Source of the DNA: Burkholderia gladioli | GTDB taxonomy: Bacteria > Pseudomonadota > Gammaproteobacteria > Burkholderiales > Burkholderiaceae | Length of the DNA stretch: 64,000 nucleotides | Assembly (NCBI RefSeq): GCF_000959725.1 | Contig: NZ_CP009322.1 | Coordinates: forward strand, 3,596,001-3,660,000 | Reading direction: 5' to 3' | Shown: positions 16,793 to 25,941 of the stretch, piece by piece | How the letters are laid out: every line of letters begins with the position of its first letter | Numbering within the stretch: the stretch's first letter is position 1 | Notes under the pieces: model-generated | The model's database searches: none | Told to the model about the DNA's origin: nothing | What the model saw: the letters and a program-made list of their open reading frames with translations, nothing else | Position numbers and translations under genes: made by a program

Positions 16793-17443
16793 TTACTTGT
16801 AGGTCATCACGAGACCGTGGATCAGCGTCGACCAGCCGTCCATCACCACGAACAACAGCAGCTTGAACGGAATCGCGACGTTGGTCGGCGTCACCTGGTT
16901 CAGGCCCAGCGCGAGCAGCACGTTGGCGATGATCAGGTCGACCACGATGAAGGCGATATACAGCAGGAAGCCGATCTTGAACGCATCGGTCAGCTCGGAG
17001 AGCGTGAACGAGGGCGCCAGCACGATCAGGTCGTTCTCGCTCAACTGCTGCGCCTGCTCCTTCGGCCAGACCACCGCCGCCGAGCGCAGGAAGAAGCGCT
17101 TCTCCCGCTCCGCCGTGTGCTTCACGAGAAACGCCCGGAACGGCTCCTTCGCCGCGCCGAACGCCTGTATCAAGGCCTGCGACGGCTGCGAGGCGAGCTG
17201 CTGCCCTTCCAGTGCCTTCGAGGCCTGCATCCCGATCGGCGCCATCACGTAGATCGACACCAGGATCGCGATGCCGTTCAGCACCATGTTGGGCGGCACC
17301 TGCTGCACGCCCAGCGCGTTGCGCAGCAGGCCCAGCACCACCACGATCTTCGCGTAGGAGGTGACCACCATCGCCACGAAGGGCAGCAGGCTGATCGCGA
17401 TGACGACCAGCAGCAGCCCGGTAATGTCACTGAATTGAACCAT
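16793..17443 (-). CDS. hrcR: Type III secretion export apparatus protein SctR (HrcR)
   Basis: 216 residues, FliP/SctR family. It shows the family stretches LPFVAMVVTSYAKIVVVLGLLRNALGVQQVPPNMVLNGIAIL near the N terminus and FKIGFLLYIAFIVVDLIIAN later, plus four membrane segments. It forms the core of the export gate. Its start overlaps the sctQ end by 17 bases, so the two are coupled. Length and order (Q-R-S) are standard for the Hrp2 group. Confidence 0.96.
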   Translation of the reverse strand: MVQFSDITGLLLVVIAISLLPFVAMVVTSYAKIVVVLGLLRNALGVQQVPPNMVLNGIAILVSIYVMAPIGMQASKALEGQQLASQPSQALIQAFGAAKEPFRAFLVKHTAEREKRFFLRSAAVVWPKEQAQQLSENDLIVLAPSFTLSELTDAFKIGFLLYIAFIVVDLIIANVLLALGLNQVTPTNVAIPFKLLLFVVMDGWSTLIHGLVMTYK

Positions 17444-18863
17444 GCCGATGCGCCATGCGAATGATGCGGACCCCGAGATGCTCGCCCACCGTCACGAGCT
17501 CGCCGAAACCAACCGTCTGGCCGTGCACCACCAGGCGCAGCTGCGCGTCGGCGGCGGGCACCGGCAGCTCGACGACGTAACCCGGCCCGAGCGCGGAAAG
17601 CTGGTCGAGCGGCAGCGCGACGGTATCGATCTCGAACTGCACGGGCAGCTCGATGGCGCCGACCACGATCGGTTCGTCGGGGCGATCCGTCGCCAGGCCG
17701 ATATCGGCGCGTGTCGAATCGAGTTCGTCGGACATGTACCACTCCTGAGTAAGGGTAAGCGACCGGCCGTCGAGCGCCGCGCCGGCATGCACGCGCGCAT
17801 GGCCGCGGGCGCCCCAGGCGGCCACCACGCGCGGCGCGGCGCCATCGGGCGCGGCGCCTTGCAACGCGGCGGCGTCGAAGGTCGGGAACAGGCAGCGCAG
17901 CAGCACGTCTCCGGGTTCGAGCGCGGCGAGCGTGTCGACCGCGTAGCTTCGCGTGCCGACGATCGCGCTGCCCGGTAGGGTCAGCGCGGGGAACGCCGTG
18001 CGCCAGGGCTCGCTCGCCGTGCGCGCGATCAGCGCGTCGAGCGTCGCGAGCACGGCGGTGCCGAGGGCCACGGTGCAATCGATGCGGGTGTCGCCGAAGG
18101 CGACCGACAGCGCCACGGGCGGCACGTCGAAACGCGCGTCGGCTCGTGGGTCGTGTCGTGGGTCGTGTCGAGCATCGGGGCGCGGCTCGCGCCGCGCGTC
18201 GGCCACGCAGTCGGCCAGCGGCCGGCGCGTCACCGAGACGATGCGCGGTGCGTCGAAGCCGAGCTGGGCCAGCGCGCCAGCCAGCGGATCGAGCAGCACG
18301 CCGGCCACGGCCTGGCGCAGCGCCAGCTCGGCGCCGCCGGGCGCGAGCATGGCCGGCGCGCCGGGGGAAAGGGACGAAGCCGCGCGATCGGGCCAGGCGA
18401 CGATCGCCAGCGCAGGATGCGCATCGAGATCGAGTTCGACGAACACCGGCCGCGGCGCGCCGCCGGGCGCGGCCACCGACAACTCGATCACGGCCGGATC
18501 GCGCGCGCCGCTTCGCGCGGGCAAGCCGGCCAGCGGCTCGGCGCGCAGCAGCGCGGCGCCGGTGGCGGCCTGCACGGCGGGGCCCAGGCGCGTGTCGTGC
18601 ACGGTCTGCGAGAGGCGCGCGAGGCTGGTGTCGATGCGGCGCGGCACGGCGCGCGCGATCGGCGCGGCGGGAGGCACGGCATCGACCTCGGCAGGCGCTC
18701 CGCCGCTCGCCGCTTGATCACCGGGCTGTTGCCGCTGCCACGAGGGCTCGACCTGCGCCCCCGCCGTCCCGAACGCGCCGGGCACGGGCGCGCCCGCCAC
18801 GCGAGCGGAAGGATCGCTCGCGTCGTCGTCGCTGTCCGTCGCGCTGAGAAGGATGTCGGCCAT
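17427..18863 (-). CDS. hrcQ: Type III secretion C-ring protein SctQ (HrcQ, full-length fused form)
   Basis: 478 residues. The C-terminal SpoA/FliN domain is clear (GAIELPVQFEIDTVALPLDQLSALGPGYVVELP, then LVVHGQTVGFGELVTVGEHLGVRI). The N-terminal half is Ala/Pro-rich with a short tandem PDARHDPRHDPRADAR repeat between its sub-domains. In Pseudomonas syringae the two halves are separate genes; here they are fused, but an internal ATG at 17735 with an AGGAGT site at 17746-17741 (reverse strand) should give a separate 102-residue C-terminal product. Full-length and short forms together build the sorting platform under the export gate. Confidence 0.93.
   Translation of the reverse strand: MADILLSATDSDDDASDPSARVAGAPVPGAFGTAGAQVEPSWQRQQPGDQAASGGAPAEVDAVPPAAPIARAVPRRIDTSLARLSQTVHDTRLGPAVQAATGAALLRAEPLAGLPARSGARDPAVIELSVAAPGGAPRPVFVELDLDAHPALAIVAWPDRAASSLSPGAPAMLAPGGAELALRQAVAGVLLDPLAGALAQLGFDAPRIVSVTRRPLADCVADARREPRPDARHDPRHDPRADARFDVPPVALSVAFGDTRIDCTVALGTAVLATLDALIARTASEPWRTAFPALTLPGSAIVGTRSYAVDTLAALEPGDVLLRCLFPTFDAAALQGAAPDGAAPRVVAAWGARGHARVHAGAALDGRSLTLTQEWYMSDELDSTRADIGLATDRPDEPIVVGAIELPVQFEIDTVALPLDQLSALGPGYVVELPVPAADAQLRLVVHGQTVGFGELVTVGEHLGVRIIRMAHRHGSIQ
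17735..17746 (-). promoter_or_regulatory. Internal ribosome site and start inside sctQ
   Basis: On the reverse strand AGGAGT, five bases, then ATG, in frame with sctQ. The codons are ACT-CAG-GAG-TGG-TAC-ATG, encoding TQEWYM. This is a stronger site than those at most true starts in the region and sits just before the SpoA domain, as known for YscQ and SpaO internal products. It predicts a C-terminal SctQ fragment of 102 residues. Confidence 0.7.
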
Positions 18864-18876
18864 GCGGGGGAAAGGG

Positions 18877-19545
18877 TTACCAGACGGTGAGTTCGATGTC
18901 GCGGACTTCGCCCCAGGCGCGCAGCGTATCGGCGAGTTCGCGCTGGAGCATCGTGCTGTGCGTCAAGAGTAAGTCCCGGGCGACCGGGTCCTGCGCATCG
19001 AACCGAAGCAGGAGACTGAAACGCGAAAGCGACAGAGACAGCCTGGTATGCGGCAGCAGCGCGGGATCCAGCGTCATCTGCGCCTCCCAGTTGCCGGCAT
19101 TTGCGATCGCAGGATCGCCACAGAAGGCGGCGATCTCGCGCGTCAGCACGCCCAGCACCTGCAGGTACTGCTGCTGCTGCATGTAGACGGCCGACACCAC
19201 CGGCACGGCGGCGCGCTCCACGCGGGCCGACAAGGTATCGAGATCCTCGGCCGCCGCGCCCGCCGCTAGCGGCGGGGCCGCGGCCGGCTCGGGCAGCGCC
19301 TCCTCGCCGGTGCCCGGTGCGTAGCGCGGATCGAAGTACAGCGCGATCTCGGCCTGCGGCGCCGCATCCTCGGGGCTGTCCTGCCCGCCGTCGCCCGATT
19401 GCGGCTGCTCGCGCGCGGGCAGCCGGTGCGGGGCGCGGCGCGAGGCCAGCGAGGCATAGTCGAAGCGGCGCTCGCGCGGCCGGTTCGGCTCGGCGGGCGC
19501 GGCGCCGGGGATGATGCGCGCATTGCGCGAGTCGATGGTGGTCAT
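18877..19545 (-). CDS. Type III secretion substrate-switch protein SctP (HpaC/HrpP-like)
   Basis: 222 residues, starting with an ATGA overlap on the sctV stop (19545-19542). The N terminus is Arg/Pro-rich and disordered in look; the C-terminal half is a compact domain (MTLDPALLPHTRLSLSLSRFSLLLRFDAQ ... LAWGEVRDIELTVW-like end) of the type seen in SctP/YscP T3S4 proteins. In Xanthomonas, HpaC controls the change from pilus to translocon and effector export. Identity rests on position between sctV and sctQ, size and the C-terminal pattern, so the family call is moderate. Confidence 0.7.
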   Translation of the reverse strand: MTTIDSRNARIIPGAAPAEPNRPRERRFDYASLASRRAPHRLPAREQPQSGDGGQDSPEDAAPQAEIALYFDPRYAPGTGEEALPEPAAAPPLAAGAAAEDLDTLSARVERAAVPVVSAVYMQQQQYLQVLGVLTREIAAFCGDPAIANAGNWEAQMTLDPALLPHTRLSLSLSRFSLLLRFDAQDPVARDLLLTHSTMLQRELADTLRAWGEVRDIELTVW

Positions 19546-21647
19546 GCGGTCAGCGTCACGCGGCCCACGGGTTTGAGTTCGACGTGCTCGCCGAGCTCCT
19601 GGTACGAGTACACCGCCAGCCAGCCCAGCCGCGCCTCGATCATGCGCCGCACGTAGCGGCGGATATCCATCGAGGTCACCAGCACCACGCCCTCGCGGGG
19701 CGCCGCGCCCACGAAGGACTGGATGCGGTCGATCAGGAACGCGGCGTCGTTGGGCGGCAGCGCCAGGAAGTTGCCGGTGGGCGTCTGCTTGATGGCGGCG
19801 CGGATATGCTGCTCGGCCTGCATGTCGAACAGCACCGCCGAGAGCGTGCGCTCGCCCTTGGCGGCGCGATGCGCGAGGAAGCGCGAGAGGTCGCCGCGCA
19901 CGTACTCGGTCAGCATCAGCATGTCCTTTTCCTTGGCGCCCCAGGCGATCAGGCTCTCCATGATGGTGCGCACGTTGCGGATCGAGACCTGCTCCTCCAG
20001 CAGCCGGCGCAGCACGTCGGCGATCCGCTGCGGCGGCAGCACCTTCTGCACTTCCGCCACCAGCCCCGGCGCGTCGTGGCCGAGCTGGTCGAGGATCCAC
20101 TGCACCTCCTGGATGCCGAGGAACAGCGTGGCGTGACGGCGCATCGCCGCCACGCAGGCATGCGGGATGATCTGCTCGGCGCGCCACACCGGCATCTTGG
20201 GCGGGATGGTCTTGTCGTCGAGCCAGCGCGTGGGCGTGCCGTCGGCCACGATCGCCGGGCCGGCCTCGGTGCGCTCGGCCACCGACTGCAGCTTCTCGGC
20301 GGCGGCCGCGGCCACCTCGGGCGCGAGCAGGGCGGGATCGGGAATCAGCACCTTGCCCGCCGGCAGCGTCACGGTGAGGTGGGGCACGTCGTGCACCAGG
20401 ATCTCGAAGCTGTTGGCCGGCAGCGGCGCGTGGATCCACATCGTGATGCCGGGGAAGGGCAGGCCGAGCATCTCCTGCAGGGCCGCGCGCTCGGTCTCGA
20501 AGGCGATGTCGAGGGTCGGCAGCGAGAGCCGCGCGGCCAGGTCCGGGGCGATGCGCACGCCCACCGCGCAGGCGAACTGCGGCGCGCGCGGCAGGATCGG
20601 CGGCACTTCCGTCTTGGCGCCCGAGCGCTGCATCGAGGCCAGCGTCTCGGCGCCGCCGTGCTCGCTGTCGCGCGAGGACGCGGGCTTCTTCGCCAGCTTG
20701 TAGCCGGCGAAGGACAGCAGGCCGGCGAGCAGCACGAACAGCAGCGAGGGGAAGCCCGGCACGATCGCGAAGCCCAGCAGCAGCACCGCGGCGAAGAACA
20801 GCGCGCGGCTGCTGGAGCCGAGCTGGTGGCCGATCTCGTCGCCCAGCGAGCGCTGCTTGGCCTGGCGCTCGTCGGCCACCCGCGTGATCATCACGCCGGC
20901 GGCCACCGACAGCAGCAGCGAGGGGATCTGCGAGACCATCGCGTCACCCACCGACAGCACCGAGAAGCGGTTGGCCGCGTCGCCGGCCGACATGCCGTGG
21001 TAGGCCACGCCCACCGCGATGCCGGCCAGGATGTTGATCAGCGTGATGATCAGGCCGGCGATCGCATCGCCCTTCACGAACTTCATCGCGCCGTCCATGC
21101 CGCCGTGCAGCTGGCTCTCCACCGCCAGCGTGGCGCGCTTGCGCTTGGCTTCCTCGGGCGTGAGCAGGTTGGCGCGCAGGTCGGCGTCGATGCTCATCTG
21201 CTTGCCGGGCAGCGCGTCCAGCGTGAAGCGCGCGCCCACCTCGGCCACCCGTTCCGAGCCCTTGGCGATCACGATGAACTGCACCGTGGTGATGATCGCG
21301 AACACCACCAGGCCCACCACCAGGTTGCCGCCCACCACCAGCTTGCCGAAGCTCTCGATGATGGTGCCGGCCTCGGCGTGCAGCAGGATCGACTTGGTGG
21401 AGGCGATGTTCAGCGAGAGCCGGAACAGCGTGGTGAACAGCAGCAGCGAGGGGAAGGCCGACAGCGCCGAGATGTCCGGCACGTACATGGTGATCATCAG
21501 CAGCGTCACGCTGATGGTGATGTTCAGGGCCAGCAGCCCGTCGATCATCAGCGGCGGCAGCGGCAGGATCATCAGCGAGATGATCGCCACCACCAGCGCG
21601 ACGATCCCGATTTCGCCGCCGGCGGGGAGTTTCATGGACTTCAGCAT
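19542..21647 (-). CDS. hrcV: Type III secretion export gate protein SctV (HrcV)
   Basis: 701 residues, FlhA/SctV family. The N-terminal half has about eight membrane helices with the family stretch FGKLVVGGNLVVGLVVFAIITTVQFIVIAKGSERVAEVGARFTLDALPGKQMSIDADLRAN (shown here only to locate it at residues about 105-165). The C-terminal cytoplasmic domain forms the nonameric export ring and holds the ILVHDVPHLTVTLPAG and EYVRGDLSRFLAHRAAKG regions. It is of full length with no break. It lies 19 bases after the sctU stop and overlaps sctP. Confidence 0.96.
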   Translation of the reverse strand: MLKSMKLPAGGEIGIVALVVAIISLMILPLPPLMIDGLLALNITISVTLLMITMYVPDISALSAFPSLLLFTTLFRLSLNIASTKSILLHAEAGTIIESFGKLVVGGNLVVGLVVFAIITTVQFIVIAKGSERVAEVGARFTLDALPGKQMSIDADLRANLLTPEEAKRKRATLAVESQLHGGMDGAMKFVKGDAIAGLIITLINILAGIAVGVAYHGMSAGDAANRFSVLSVGDAMVSQIPSLLLSVAAGVMITRVADERQAKQRSLGDEIGHQLGSSSRALFFAAVLLLGFAIVPGFPSLLFVLLAGLLSFAGYKLAKKPASSRDSEHGGAETLASMQRSGAKTEVPPILPRAPQFACAVGVRIAPDLAARLSLPTLDIAFETERAALQEMLGLPFPGITMWIHAPLPANSFEILVHDVPHLTVTLPAGKVLIPDPALLAPEVAAAAAEKLQSVAERTEAGPAIVADGTPTRWLDDKTIPPKMPVWRAEQIIPHACVAAMRRHATLFLGIQEVQWILDQLGHDAPGLVAEVQKVLPPQRIADVLRRLLEEQVSIRNVRTIMESLIAWGAKEKDMLMLTEYVRGDLSRFLAHRAAKGERTLSAVLFDMQAEQHIRAAIKQTPTGNFLALPPNDAAFLIDRIQSFVGAAPREGVVLVTSMDIRRYVRRMIEARLGWLAVYSYQELGEHVELKPVGRVTLTA

Positions 21648-21666
21648 CGTGGCTCCGGGTCGGCGC

Positions 21667-22746
21667 TCAGTGGATCTGCTGCGCCTGGTGCTGCTGTTGC
21701 GCCTCGCGGCTCGCGCCGATCGAGTCCACCCAGCGCAGGATCGCGGCGATGGTCTCGAACAGCACCTCGGGAATCGGCTCGTCGACGCCGACCTTGTAGA
21801 GCGCGCGCGCCACCGGCGGGTTGCCGACGATCGGCACCTCGGCCTCGGCGGCGGCGCGCCGGATCGCGGCGGCGGCCTCGTCCATGCCCTTGGCGATCAC
21901 CACCGGCAGCGGATGCTCGTCGGGCGCGTAGCGCAGCGCCACCGCGTAGTGGGTGGGGTTCACCACCACCACGTTGGCGCGCGCCATGCGCGGCGGCGGG
22001 GAATTGGCCATCTCGCGCGCGATGCGCTTGCGCTCGCCCTTGATCATCGGGTCTCCCTCGTCGTTCTTGTGCTCGCGCTTGACCTCGTCCTTCGACATCT
22101 TCATCTGCTTCATGAACAGCATCTTCTGCAGCTTGACGTCGCCCGCGCCCACCACGATGAAGATCACCGCGGCGATCATCATCAGCTTGACCAGGATCCC
22201 CCAGTACATCGCCGAGAGCTCCGCCAGCGGTTGGTAGATCGAGCCCGACACCAGCGGGAACAGGCCGCGGATCACCACCCACATCACGGCGAAGATCAGC
22301 GCCGCCTTGACGATCATCTTGGCGGTCTCGATCACGGTCTTGATCGAGAAGATCTTCTTGAGGCCCTCGCCGGGGTTCAGCGAATTGAGGTTGGGCATCA
22401 CCGGCTTCAAGGCGATCTGCAGGCCGACCTGCATCGCCGAGCCCATCAGCCCGGCCATCGCGGCGGCCAGCGCGAGCGGCACCACCGCCAGCAGCGCGAT
22501 GCCGCCGAAGCGGTAGAGCCGGTCGAACATGTCGGGAATGCTGTGCTCGGTGGTGACGAAGTCGAGTGCGCTCACCACCAGTTGGCGCATCGAGTCGCGC
22601 AGGTGGGCACCGGCGGCCATCACGAAGCCGATCGCCACCGTCATCGAGATCGCGTCCGCCAGGTCCGAGCTCTTCGACACCTGGCCGTCCTTGCGGGCGT
22701 CGCGCAGTTTCTTGTCGGTGGGCTCTTCGGTTTTTTCGTCGCTCAT
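21667..22746 (-). CDS. hrcU: Type III secretion switch protein SctU (HrcU)
   Basis: 359 residues, FlhB/SctU family. It begins MSDEKTEEPTDKKLRDARKDG as typical for the family, has four membrane helices, and carries the autocleavage motif NPTHYAVAL near residue 264. Cleavage between Asn and Pro lets the protein switch export substrates. It is the first gene of the leftward hrc arm and is preceded by a reverse-strand PIP/hrpII promoter at 22923-22862. Confidence 0.96.
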   Translation of the reverse strand: MSDEKTEEPTDKKLRDARKDGQVSKSSDLADAISMTVAIGFVMAAGAHLRDSMRQLVVSALDFVTTEHSIPDMFDRLYRFGGIALLAVVPLALAAAMAGLMGSAMQVGLQIALKPVMPNLNSLNPGEGLKKIFSIKTVIETAKMIVKAALIFAVMWVVIRGLFPLVSGSIYQPLAELSAMYWGILVKLMMIAAVIFIVVGAGDVKLQKMLFMKQMKMSKDEVKREHKNDEGDPMIKGERKRIAREMANSPPPRMARANVVVVNPTHYAVALRYAPDEHPLPVVIAKGMDEAAAAIRRAAAEAEVPIVGNPPVARALYKVGVDEPIPEVLFETIAAILRWVDSIGASREAQQQHQAQQIH

Positions 22747-22861
22747 CGCTCGCTCGTCGCGTGGTCCGGAGTGGGGTGCTCACGCAGGCGCTCGCCGGGG
22801 AGGGCGGGCAGGGGTTGGCGGGCAGGCCCGGCGCGGGAGCGCGCAGCGGGCCGGTCGGACG

Positions 22862-22923
22862 AAGATAGCCGTGCACCGCTCCGCGCTTTCTGTCCGACGC
22901 GAATCGGGCGCTGCGCATGCGAA
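22862..22923 (-). promoter_or_regulatory. PIP/hrpII box and -10 for the leftward sctU operon
   Basis: Read on the reverse strand: TTCGC (22923-22919), 15 bases, TTCGC (22903-22899), then 31 bases to TATCTT (22867-22862). This matches the TTCGC-N15-TTCGC-N30-32-YANNNT form known for HrpX in Xanthomonas and TTCG-N16-TTCG for HrpB in Ralstonia. The start codon of sctU is 115 bases further on. Confidence 0.88.
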
Positions 22924-23120
22924 GTTGGGGAGGCGGGCAAGGCGGATGCGCAGCGATGGGGCCCCGGGAAACGCCGGCCGCGGCCCTGGTCGGCACCTGG
23001 AATCCTGCGCGGGACAAGGTTTTCGGCCGGCCGGCCGGCGCTCGGGCGAGCCCTGGCGCGAGCCGCGCCCCGGCTGCGTGGCTCGCGGCGGAGGGAGGGG
23101 CCGAGCCGCGTTCGCGCGCC

Positions 23121-23182
23121 TTCGCTTTCGGCGCGCTGGCTTCGCATCGCCGATCTCGCGGCCCCCGGCCGGTTGCTAAGGT
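23121..23182 (+). promoter_or_regulatory. PIP/hrpII box and -10 for the rightward hrpK operon
   Basis: TTCGC (23121-23125), 15 bases, TTCGC (23141-23145), then 31 bases to TAAGGT (23177-23182). Both half sites and the -10 spacing match the known HrpB/HrpX promoter form. The first codon of hrpK is 61 bases past the -10 motif. Confidence 0.88.
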
Positions 23183-23243
23183 TCCGTCGTGCGTCCGATC
23201 GACCCCGAGCGTGGCGCGAAGATATCCGCCAGGAGAATGCGCG

Positions 23244-23828
23244 ATGACCAACGCCACACCCGATTACCTGAACTGCCGCCCGGAGATCGTCGGAGGACTG
23301 ATCGAGACGGCCTCCGATGCGCTGCTGCAGACCTTCCCGAAGGTGTCGGTGGATCCCTACGACATCGAGCTGATGCTCGACGCGCTGCGCGTGCTGCGTC
23401 CCAAGGTGCCCGAGATCCAGATGCTGGACGGCATCCTGCATATGGTCCGCAACCATTGGGACGACGCGATCCTGGTGCTGCGCGAGGTCAGCGAGAGCGC
23501 GCCGCGCTTCGCCTACGCCAAGGCGCTGCTGGCCTTCTGCCTGGCCACCAAGGGCGACGGCGACTGGAAGCTGATCGCCAACGAAGTGCTGGAGAACAAC
23601 CCGACGCGCGACACGCTGGCCCTGGTGAAGGCCCTGCATGCGCGCGAGGAACTGGTCGGCGCGGTGAACGCGAGCCGCAACGGCGGCGCCTTCGTGCCGC
23701 CGGCCTCGATCGAGGAACTGAACGAGGAACTGGCGAACCGCGGCGACAAGCCCGATGGCCCCACGGCACCGGTGCCGCCGGTCGCCGGCCTCGAATCCCT
23801 GCCGTTCGGCGTCGCGCTGCGCGCGTGA
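23244..23828 (+). CDS. hrpK: HrpK (HrpB1-type) Hrp protein
   Basis: 194 residues, HrpB1/HrpK family, TPR-like: VGGLIETASDALLQTFPKVS, DIELMLDALRVLRPKVPEIQMLDGILHM, WDDAILVLREVSESAPRFAYAKALLAFCLA. In Xanthomonas HrpB1 binds peptidoglycan in the periplasm and is needed for pilus building. A clear AGGAG (23231-23235) precedes the ATG. It is the first gene of the rightward arm, downstream of a PIP/hrpII promoter. It is longer than the 150-170 residues usual in Xanthomonas and Ralstonia because of a C-terminal Pro-rich tail. Confidence 0.88.
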   Translation: MTNATPDYLNCRPEIVGGLIETASDALLQTFPKVSVDPYDIELMLDALRVLRPKVPEIQMLDGILHMVRNHWDDAILVLREVSESAPRFAYAKALLAFCLATKGDGDWKLIANEVLENNPTRDTLALVKALHAREELVGAVNASRNGGAFVPPASIEELNEELANRGDKPDGPTAPVPPVAGLESLPFGVALRA

Positions 23829-23871
23829 ACGTCGTTCGCCCGCTCGACGAAGCACGACGAGGAGCCCGACG

Positions 23872-24267
23872 ATGACTGCGATCGACCATTCCGCGGCGCT
23901 GCGCGCCTCACTCGAAGCCTTGTCCAAGCCGGAAACAGCGGCGGGCGGCGGCACCTCGCCCGCGGCCGCCGACAAGTTCAAGGCGATGATGGAGAAACCC
24001 TCGATGGCGCCGCCGCATGCGGCCGAGAGCCCGTCGATGGAAGTCGCCTCGAAGCTGGTGGCGGCGCAGGATGCCGAGCTGCAGCGCAGCGTCACCGACG
24101 CCGCCGAATTCATGCAGCGCGCGCCCGAGATGAACCTCAACGAGCTCAATGCCGGCTCGATCCGCCTGACTTACGAACTCGCCGCCACCCAGCTCGACAT
24201 GGAAGCGAAGATGGGCGTGGTGAACTCGTCGAAGTCGTCGATCGAAACGCTGATGAAGAACCAGTGA
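23872..24267 (+). CDS. hrpJ: Type III secretion inner rod protein SctI (HrpJ/HrpB2)
   Basis: 131 residues. The C-terminal half ([45 protein letters not shown], residues about 85-131) has the pattern of SctI/HrpB2 inner-rod proteins, ending in the conserved helix that packs at the needle base. The N-terminal half is loose. An ACGAGGAG site precedes the ATG at 23872. It lies between hrpK and sctJ as in Ralstonia and Xanthomonas. Confidence 0.88.
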   Translation: MTAIDHSAALRASLEALSKPETAAGGGTSPAAADKFKAMMEKPSMAPPHAAESPSMEVASKLVAAQDAELQRSVTDAAEFMQRAPEMNLNELNAGSIRLTYELAATQLDMEAKMGVVNSSKSSIETLMKNQ

Positions 24268-24314
24268 CACGCGGCGCTCCACGGCGCCGCGCGGTCCGCC
24301 GCGAGACTTACCTC

Positions 24315-25148
24315 ATGTCACAGACCCGGTCCGGATGGCGGCGCGCATCCGTCGTCGGCGCCTTCGCGCTCTGCGCGCTGCTCGCCGGCTGCAAGAAGGA
24401 ACTGTACGGAAACCTGTCCGAGCAGGACGTCAACGAGATGGTCGTGGCGCTGCTCGAGAACGGCGTCGACGCCGCCAAGGAAACGCCCGACGGCGGCAAG
24501 ACCTGGACGCTCGAGGTGGACGGCGACCAGATGGTGCGCGCCATGGAGGCGCTGCGCTCGCGCGGCCTGCCCAAGAGCCGCTTCGACAACCTCGGCGACC
24601 TGTTCAAGAAGGACGGCCTGGTATCCACGCCGACCGAGGAACGCGTGCGCTTCATCTACGGCATGTCGCAGGAGCTGTCGTCCACGCTGTCGAAGATCGA
24701 CGGCGTGCTGGTGGCGCGCGTGCAGATCGTGCTGCCCAACAACGACCCGCTGGCGCAGACCATCAAGCCGTCCTCGGCGGCCGTGTTCATCAAGTACCGC
24801 CCGAATTCCGACGTCGGCGCGCTGGTGCCGCAGATCAAGACGCTGGTGATGCACAGCGTCGAGGGCCTCACCTACGACCAGGTCAGCGTGACCGCCGTGC
24901 CGGCCGATCCGTCCGACCTGGCGCGCCAGCCGCTGCCTCCGGCGAGCAACGGCGCGCCGCTGGTGTGGATCGTCAGCGGCATCGCCGGGGTGGTGCTGAT
25001 CGTGGCCGCCGCCTTGCTGGTGGTGCTGCGTCGCAAGCTGCCGCATGGCGCCGACGGCGCGCCCGAGGCGGCTGGCGACAGCGCCGGCGGCCTGCGCGGC
25101 AAGCTCGGCGCGCTGACGGCTCGGCTGCGGCCGCGTCCGGCCAACTGA
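24315..25148 (+). CDS. hrcJ: Type III secretion inner-membrane ring lipoprotein SctJ (HrcJ)
   Basis: 277 residues, FliF/YscJ family. It has a lipoprotein signal ([13 protein letters not shown], lipid on the Cys), then the ring-building motif domains ([27 protein letters not shown], and [37 protein letters not shown]). A C-terminal membrane helix follows ([21 protein letters not shown]). SctJ normally pairs with SctD to form the inner-membrane rings; SctD is not found in the window. The ATG at 24315 is preferred because the lipoprotein signal begins there. Confidence 0.95.
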   Translation: MSQTRSGWRRASVVGAFALCALLAGCKKELYGNLSEQDVNEMVVALLENGVDAAKETPDGGKTWTLEVDGDQMVRAMEALRSRGLPKSRFDNLGDLFKKDGLVSTPTEERVRFIYGMSQELSSTLSKIDGVLVARVQIVLPNNDPLAQTIKPSSAAVFIKYRPNSDVGALVPQIKTLVMHSVEGLTYDQVSVTAVPADPSDLARQPLPPASNGAPLVWIVSGIAGVVLIVAAALLVVLRRKLPHGADGAPEAAGDSAGGLRGKLGALTARLRPRPAN

Positions 25149-25164
25149 ACGCTGGCCCGCACGC

Positions 25165-25941
25165 ATGGCGTCTGCCCAGTTCTATCCCCCGCAACGCGTC
25201 GCCGCGGCGCTGAACGGCTATCGCGACAACCTCGATAGCGCGGCGCTGTGGGCCGACGCCTCGTGGTCCGCGCTGCCCGACAACGGCTGGCGCGAGGCGC
25301 TGTCGCGCGCCTCGTCGGCGGCGCGGCGCGCCTGCTCGCAGGCCCTGGCGCGCGCCGCCGGGGTGCGCGAGCCGCCGTTCGGCGCCTTCGCCACGCCGGC
25401 CGTGCTCGGCACCGGCGGCGCCGGCGTGCAGCCCGCGCCGGGCGGCCCGAAACCGAACCTCGCCCTGCTCGACGCGCTGCCGGTCAGCCAGGCGCTGGCG
25501 GTGCTGCGCATGCGCTCGCTGTCGTTCCGCCGCGTCGAGGTGCGCCGCCTGATCGACAAGCAGACGCGCTCGCGCCTGGCCGACTGGACCGGCGTGCATC
25601 CCGACGCGATCGCGCAGGACGCCCACGCGGCCGACGCGCCCGACGTCGCGCATCTCGCCATGAAGACCGGGCTGCCGCCGCTGGCGCGGCTCGACGCCAC
25701 CGCGATGGCCGCCGAGGGCTGGCTGCTGTTCGTGCGCGACGCCGGGGGCGCGGCCGAGGCGGCCGATTCCGCCAACCCGGCCGACCGGCGCCGTCCCTCG
25801 CTGACCCGGCTCGCGCTACCGCGCGCCTTCGCGCCGCCGGCCTCGCTGCCGGCCGCCAGCGGCCTGGACGCGGCCGGCTCGATCCGCCTGTTCGCCCGCA
25901 TGCCCGATTTGCTGCCGGAGGTTGCATGGCTATTTGGTTGA
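25165..25941 (+). CDS. Type III secretion sorting-platform protein SctK (HrpB4-like)
   Basis: 258 residues. It holds the place of HrpB4/HrpH between sctJ and sctL. Features include PVSQALAVLRMRSLSFRRVEVRRLIDKQTRS and WTGVHPDAI in the middle, which recall the SctK family; the rest is Ala-rich. SctK links the C-ring pods to the inner ring. It overlaps the sctL start by 16 bases. The call depends mostly on gene order and length. Confidence 0.75.
   Translation: MASAQFYPPQRVAAALNGYRDNLDSAALWADASWSALPDNGWREALSRASSAARRACSQALARAAGVREPPFGAFATPAVLGTGGAGVQPAPGGPKPNLALLDALPVSQALAVLRMRSLSFRRVEVRRLIDKQTRSRLADWTGVHPDAIAQDAHAADAPDVAHLAMKTGLPPLARLDATAMAAEGWLLFVRDAGGAAEAADSANPADRRRPSLTRLALPRAFAPPASLPAASGLDAAGSIRLFARMPDLLPEVAWLFG

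Larger units (their letters stand above)
22747..23243. other. Divergent hrp promoter region (497 bases)
   Basis: The space between the leftward sctU arm and the rightward hrpK arm holds no gene. It contains two facing-away promoters of the PIP/hrpII type, described separately. Both frames that run through it lack start sites and cover the promoters. Confidence 0.85.

Noticed and set aside
19584..22043. Open frame of 819 codons on the forward strand, with other long frames opposite the sctV and sctU genes
   Set aside because: These lie antisense to intact sctV/sctU, are His/Arg/Gln-rich without any domain, and arise from the high-GC third-position bias of the true genes.
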